The notes beneath the pieces are model-generated. The model ran no database searches, was not told where the DNA came from, and saw only the letters and a program-made list of their open reading frames with translations. Shown piece by piece: positions 59,205-64,000 of a stretch of DNA of 64,000 bases. The DNA comes from Cristatella mucedo. Its lineage: Eukaryota; Bryozoa; Phylactolaemata; Cristatellidae. Location: the NCBI GenBank assembly GCA_009760855.2, contig WPIO01000025.1, positions 2,984,501 to 3,048,500 on the forward strand, in the 5' to 3' direction. Both the position numbers and the translations under genes were made by a program. Positions within the stretch are counted from its first letter, which is position 1. Every line of letters starts with the position of its first letter.

Positions 59205-59363
59205 AACTGATTTAACAGCTTCATTTGTATAGCGACAGATGAACATTTATGGCAATCACTACCACTTGCAGCTGTGATAAAGAATCAGCCACCCCAGCAT
59301 TCGAACTCACGACCTCGTGACTGAAGTCATGAAAGGCAATCGCCTTAGCAAGTGTCATCATGG
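59205..59363 (-). mobile_element. SINE1 copy, degraded
   Basis: ctgatttaacagcttcattt, gtatagcgacagatgaacat, B-box complement cattcgaactcacgacctcg, head end catggt. Confidence 0.85.
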
Positions 59364-59369
59364 TAAGGA

Positions 59370-60580
59370 ACAGCAGGCTGCTGTCAAGCTGTGAGCAGGA
59401 GTGGCTGTGGCGTTTGTACTGGTTTCAGATGCCTTGTATTCTGTTGTAATCTCTCTGATTCTGGACCGACTATGGTAGCAGCAGGGAATGCAGCACTACC
59501 ACAATGCTCGATACTGCTTGCGAACCTCTTGGGAGATGCTAAAAGACAAGTCGTGGTCCTCAGAATTCCCAACTGAATTCGTCAAGTGTACCCACTTTTT
59601 ACTTAGGCTACTTATGTACTATTTTACTCTTGAGTCGATAAGTTGTACGACCTGGGCCTCAACGTGTTTGGGTCAGCTCCTGCGGTCTGCTAGCAGCGAT
59701 TGGTTGAAGGTCTGCTGGTGCTAGCTAGCCGTATTGAGATTCCTCCACATGCTGAAAGGGGCAGCAGTCTCTGCAGCAAAGCTCAGTGGCTCTCCCACTT
59801 TCTACTCGACGAGTGAGCCGAGCCGAATGCCGTTGAATTATTGAGCCCTGTCGTGCATTCTGCCGCACCTCGACCAAAGCCCGACTGGAACTAGCACTTG
59901 GGCTGCAAGATTCGGTGAGATACCATCTCCCCTCCGGCCAGGGCTTGATTCAGCAGCTATAAATCTTGCACCAATCCCTACGTCTGCCGAGTAAGGTAAA
60001 GGCTTCATTACCGTAGCTTCCAAACATCACCTCTACACTCAGCATAAGAACAGCGAGTGGTTTTCTTGCAGCGATATCATGAGTCTTACCTAGTTTTTGC
60101 GTGCTTCGTCGTCGTCTTTCTTCCCAGTACTCATATTTACCGAGCTAGCTGCCCACTGGCCCCAACGCCCCTATCCATGTCAAGACTTAACTGAGCCGAT
60201 TATACTAATTCGACGGAATGCGTTCAAGTAGGACTCGTTCTTTGAGCGCTGAAATTCTTTCACTGTAAGCATGTAGGGAGATAACAGGAGCCCAAGTAGG
60301 ATTGCAGAGGACAAGTAAAGCATTGTCATTGAAGGTGCCTAACGGCGAGGCGATTAAGTAAGTGTGGCTGATTGAACGGATTCACCTATATCGGTCGGAG
60401 AGCTATTGTTAGCAGACAGCAATTATCCCCTCGCCATAGGTAATAAGAGAACGGTAGCTGCCTGACTCGTAAAGTACCCTTAACCTTACGAGGGGGGCCC
60501 AGAACATTCATTACGAAGGCGGCTTTTGGCCAGCGAGACTAGTTATATTATGAAGGTAAACTGCTTTGCTTTTTCCTGTT
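59370..60580. other. No gene seen
   Basis: Frames below 80 codons without splice or homology support. Confidence 0.45.

Positions 60581-60581
<1 letters not shown>

Positions 60582-60620
<39 letters not shown>
60582..60620. repeat. (AT)n microsatellite
   Basis: About 19 AT units. Confidence 0.95.
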
Positions 60621-60622
<2 letters not shown>

Positions 60623-60960
60623 CCTAGTTGAGCGCTGATGGACCGGAATTGATATTTAATCAATCTCTTAAATGCTGGTAAAGCAAAAAGTTACCAATAG
60701 GGTTACATAATAAGCAACGCAGCCGACTGAACAGGTCGGAAAAACAGATCGTTTTTGAAAACCATTTGCTGGTACGTCAAATTGTGTTTAAACCTACGAG
60801 ATAGACCGATGAGAGAAAGGTGATTTCCGTTAGCAGCCTGCAGTGATGATGAGGATTGAGTGTCGCCTGAATGCGAAACAATACTGCTACTAGCAAGTAT
60901 TTAAGAACACCTTGTATGGAGGCAACACTGCGAGGTCTCCGTAGACTCCCACTTTTGCAG

Positions 60961-61077
60961 GTTAAGCGATTGATTCAATTTGATGGTGCAGTCGAACGCA
61001 TGCGAAGTATACAGCGTCCTTTTCTAAGCTCGCTACCTGCTTCAATTGAAAGCTGTTACTTCTTTAAGCTAAATTTC
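60961..61077 (+). CDS. Candidate 117-nt internal exon, unknown gene
   Basis: Acceptor gactcccacttttgcag and consensus donor TTC|GTAAGT enclose 39 codons, phase 0/0: VKRLIQFDGAVERMRSIQRP, then a Ser/Pro stretch and SCYFFKLNF. A clean exon by signals. No family recognised and no partner exon found nearby. Confidence 0.4.
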
Positions 61078-61399
61078 GTAAGTAGCCTCTGAATGATGAT
61101 ATTCTTGATTTTTTTTACTTGGTTCCCAATTTATACTCTACTTTCACAACTAACAACTGGAATTCACTGTTCGTAGTTCCTTACTAGTAAGCATGCTTAA
61201 CATTTTGGATACTGAGCGCTTTTTATTGACTTTTGCTCGCAAGAGCGTAGCCATGTTTTGGCGCGTGGCAAACATTCGTCCTCGAGGGCATGGCACAAGG
61301 TAAAGGAGTTTTTTTGTTGGAAATCCGCACAGATAAGCTCTCTGGCCTCCCTCAACAAACACACCGCTTTTACTTATTGCTATTCAAAGTGCACCCTTG

Positions 61400-62215
61400 A
61401 CCCGTGAGAAATTTGAAAAGCCTTTGGCTCCGAACCGCCGAGAAGCTCCTTTCAACATACAGCAATGTCCGCCTGACCCTCACCAGCTCGGGTAGCGGAA
61501 AATCGTCGTCTGCTATGTGCAGAGATCTGACGCTCACTATACGTCAAACGGTGACGACGCAGCGCTCGACAACCTGCAAGTTTCACAAACTGCAAGCCAG
61601 CGACAGCTCGAGGAATCGCCTGCGTACTACGGCCGATACGCCGGGTGACTTCCGACAGACTCGTTACGTGCTTCTAGCAGCACACGCTCGCAGATGTTAA
61701 TTTTCATAGCGGTTGTATACATCGTCCATAGCGCCGCGGGTGCTGGGTTTCCGGCGCCTTCCCTCTTCCTCATCGGCCTCGGCGGTGGCTTGCCGAGCGA
61801 CGACATACGCCAGCGGAGAAGTTGTCCCCTCACCGCCGCGCCGCTCACAGTCGCGTCGCCGACGCAAAGCATTGGAAGGATCCTCCGATTGCTCCACGGC
61901 GGCGGCGCGCCGAGATAGTCGCTCGACCACTTTCCTTCGCTGGATCGCCATTGGAGGACCTTCGCTCCGACGAGACCAACCGCTTTCCATTCAGTCTCAC
62001 GCCTTACGTGATCTTACGCCTGATCGTCATTTGCAAGTAAACCTCACTGCGTGCACGATCGTGCGCATTACGCACGTGGTCGAGAGTCGCGCGCATTGTT
62101 ACAGTCGGCGGTTAGGTTCCGAGTTCATCGTGGCGGGGCAAAAGAAATTCGTACCACGGTTGCGAGAGCGCGCTTGCCGAGTCGCTCCGCCAAGGCACGC
62201 CTCTCTTTGAACCGG
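61400..62215. promoter_or_regulatory. CpG-rich block, possible promoter
   Basis: CpG dinucleotides are dense here (for example caccgccgcgccgctcacag, cggcggcggcgcgccgagat) and rare on both sides. Open frames run on both strands (plus 61,713-62,210; minus 61,697-61,990), probably a result of the base composition. A promoter or 5' exon is likely. Confidence 0.4.
61865..61951 (-). CDS. Candidate first exon of TUBGCP5
   Basis: Minus-strand ATG at 61,951 begins MAIQRRKVVERLSRRAAAVE then QSEDPSNAL. The spacing of residues resembles the GCP5 N-terminus (VRELVRGVAGLQDEADPN). No strong donor is seen, and the exon that should follow (containing the conserved NF-FH-FLD segment) was not found, so this is a suggestion only. 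Confidence 0.2.
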
Positions 62216-62259
62216 CAACAATTTTGTTTGGTAACTCAACAATATAACCTCCTTTAGGT

Positions 62260-63335
62260 TAAATGTGACGGCTACTAAGGAAAACCGATGCCCAAAATAT
62301 GCGTCGAAGTCACGTCGCCCTAGTAGCCTTTCTAGCCCATCAAGGAAACGGTACTGCCCTTACAGGGGAAACGCGTGGAACCTGCAATGCCGGCAAGCCC
62401 CTGGAGCCGCAATGTGAATATTTATAATTAAATAGTTTTTTTTTATAAATTCGTTAGCGCGATAGCGCTCCCGAGTGCCGAAGTCGCTGTGCTCAACGGA
62501 ATTCACGTGCCGGGCTTTCGCGAGTAGGCGGGTGGGGGGAGGTGGAATAGACACTTATTAGATACGCCGCTCATATGACCTCACTTCGGTCCCAAGCCGG
62601 AACAACCGGGAGTGACCTGGCTAAATCTTTGCATCTGTAGGCGACTTGTGAGTGTTAGTGCCCGGAAGGAATCCCTGCTTAGTAGCGTGCAGCACTGATT
62701 TAAAAAGTTTTATCTTTCCAGTAATCCTTAACCGGACGGTGGTCCCATGAGACCATGGCGGAACTAGAGCTATTAAGTGGGCTCCTCAGGAGACGCCTCT
62801 CAAGCGTCTTTCTAGGCCTAGAAGTGCACTCTCGAGACAGACCGCGCGCGGAGCTCTGCGTCAGAGGTGCAGCACCGCCAAGCCTCGTTAGCCTGGTTTT
62901 TCCTCACTCTGCTCGCTCCTTTCGAACAGGTTAAAACGGCTCCGAGACCTTCCGTAGTAACGCGTTGATTTTCCATCCACTCGAGCTCCCGGCAGACTTG
63001 TTGGTGATAAGTAAACAATGTGGTTCACATTGTGGTCTAATTTTTCAATTGAAGAACTGTTTTTCCATTGTATGGCCTACCGTTAAAATACTTACTTCGC
63101 AAGGCAAGTTGAGAGAGGTATTCCGTATATACACATACGTTTAGGGACGTAGACCACATGAAAACTGGCGAGCAAACTTAATATCCATTCTCTAAAGAAG
63201 AATTGCATGCGTCGATGTCTAAGTTGCATGCTGCTGCGTCAGTCGATTTAAGTAACAACGTGAATACGAGAAACCCTGCCACTTGTATTTATAGAAAGCC
63301 CAAGTATAAGAACAAGGTTACGAGATTTTTTAGAA
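62260..63335. other. No gene seen
   Basis: No splice-flanked coding frame or recognised repeat. Confidence 0.45.
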
Positions 63336-63339
63336 TTAG

Positions 63340-63505
63340 ATATATATATATATATAATTAATTTATATAGTGTCCTAAGAGAAGTTAATCTCAATTCAGG
63401 CGCTTCACATTAGCCTCGGGGCTCGAGCCCACGACTTCGTTCATCAAGTACATTCACCATGACTTGGTCGGAACTAGCACCTTGACCACTGGGCCAAATC
63501 ATTGC
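63340..63505 (-). mobile_element. (AT)n and SINE2 copy
   Basis: (AT)8 at 63,340-63,356, then tatagtgtcctaagagaagt, tcaattcaggcgcttcacat, cctcggggctcgagcccacg and the head ccatgacttggtcggaacta. A SINE2 in minus orientation. Confidence 0.85.
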
Positions 63506-64000
63506 GGCACAGTTAATAATGGTGGATGGTTCTTTGGTGTGGAAATTAAGAATGGGAGAGAAGCTGAGTATGATTATAGAGGTTTTTTAGATGGTGATAT
63601 TGACATTTCATTGCGAGGAAGATGTTCATCAAATTTAATTGTCATAAAGAAAAAGTGTGTATTGCTAAGTATGGATCTGCAAAGGTGAAGATGCGTATAC
63701 TAAGCAAATATGTCTACATAGCGCCCTTAAAGAATTCAATCTCCGGATGTAAGCTGAAATAGAGTATGCTATGATTCAATTGGATTATATCTAGATTAAC
63801 TAGAATAAGGTTTCAGAGTTTTCACTTGCAATAAAGCTGCAGTTTAGAGCTTTTGAAGAGAAAATTGAACAATGGAACGAGTATGGATGGGGGTGGAATA
63901 TAGCAAGGCTTGATTCCTTGCAAACTTAGTTTTCAGCTTATAGTCTTTAAGTTGGATCTAGTTCCACTCACTTACCAAAGGCACTTTCGAAAAAGAGAGC

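Overview
The window is animal (metazoan) nuclear DNA. It holds spliced genes with GT/AG introns and no bacterial gene layout. Non-LTR retrotransposon (LINE) pieces, tRNA-derived SINEs and microsatellites fill most of the space between exons. I cannot name the species. The two SINE families do not look like vertebrate SINEs I know, so an invertebrate is more likely, but this is inference.

The best-supported gene is on the minus strand from about 52.0 kb down to 26.6 kb. It is the orthologue of gamma-tubulin complex component 5 (TUBGCP5/GCP5). I placed 18 coding exons (2,941 nt, about 979 codons plus stop). Their splice phases agree at all 17 junctions, and residues align with GCP5 from the N-terminal region to the C-terminus. 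The first coding exon or exons were not placed with confidence. A candidate start lies in a CpG-rich block near 61.9 kb.

The left part (10.8-17.5 kb, plus strand) holds four in-phase exons that together look like a Tudor domain. Around them, segments of 0.5-2.6 kb occur in two or three diverged copies (0-2.7, 7.2-9.6, 14.0-14.7 and 17.3-19.8 kb). One copy carries a decayed version of the last Tudor exon. Beyond these there is a plus-strand coding exon with stop and poly(A) signal at 57.3-58.0 kb (239 aa, function unknown), a clean 117-nt exon at 61.0 kb, and a candidate minus-strand exon at 3.8-4.0 kb.

The repeats form a connected set. LINE-A is CR1/L2-like with an (ATT)n tail. Its 3' end, which resembles tgtaaagcgcctagaaag in sense orientation, is shared with SINE2. 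LINE-B has an (ATTAC)n tail and a damaged reverse transcriptase. SINE1 has a tRNA-like head and a (TTTA)n tail, and in two places sits inside a LINE. Two short hAT-type elements resemble the SPIN (SPACE INVADERS) family, and one has a perfect 8-bp target duplication. About 19.8-24.9 kb and 62.3-63.3 kb hold no gene I can support.
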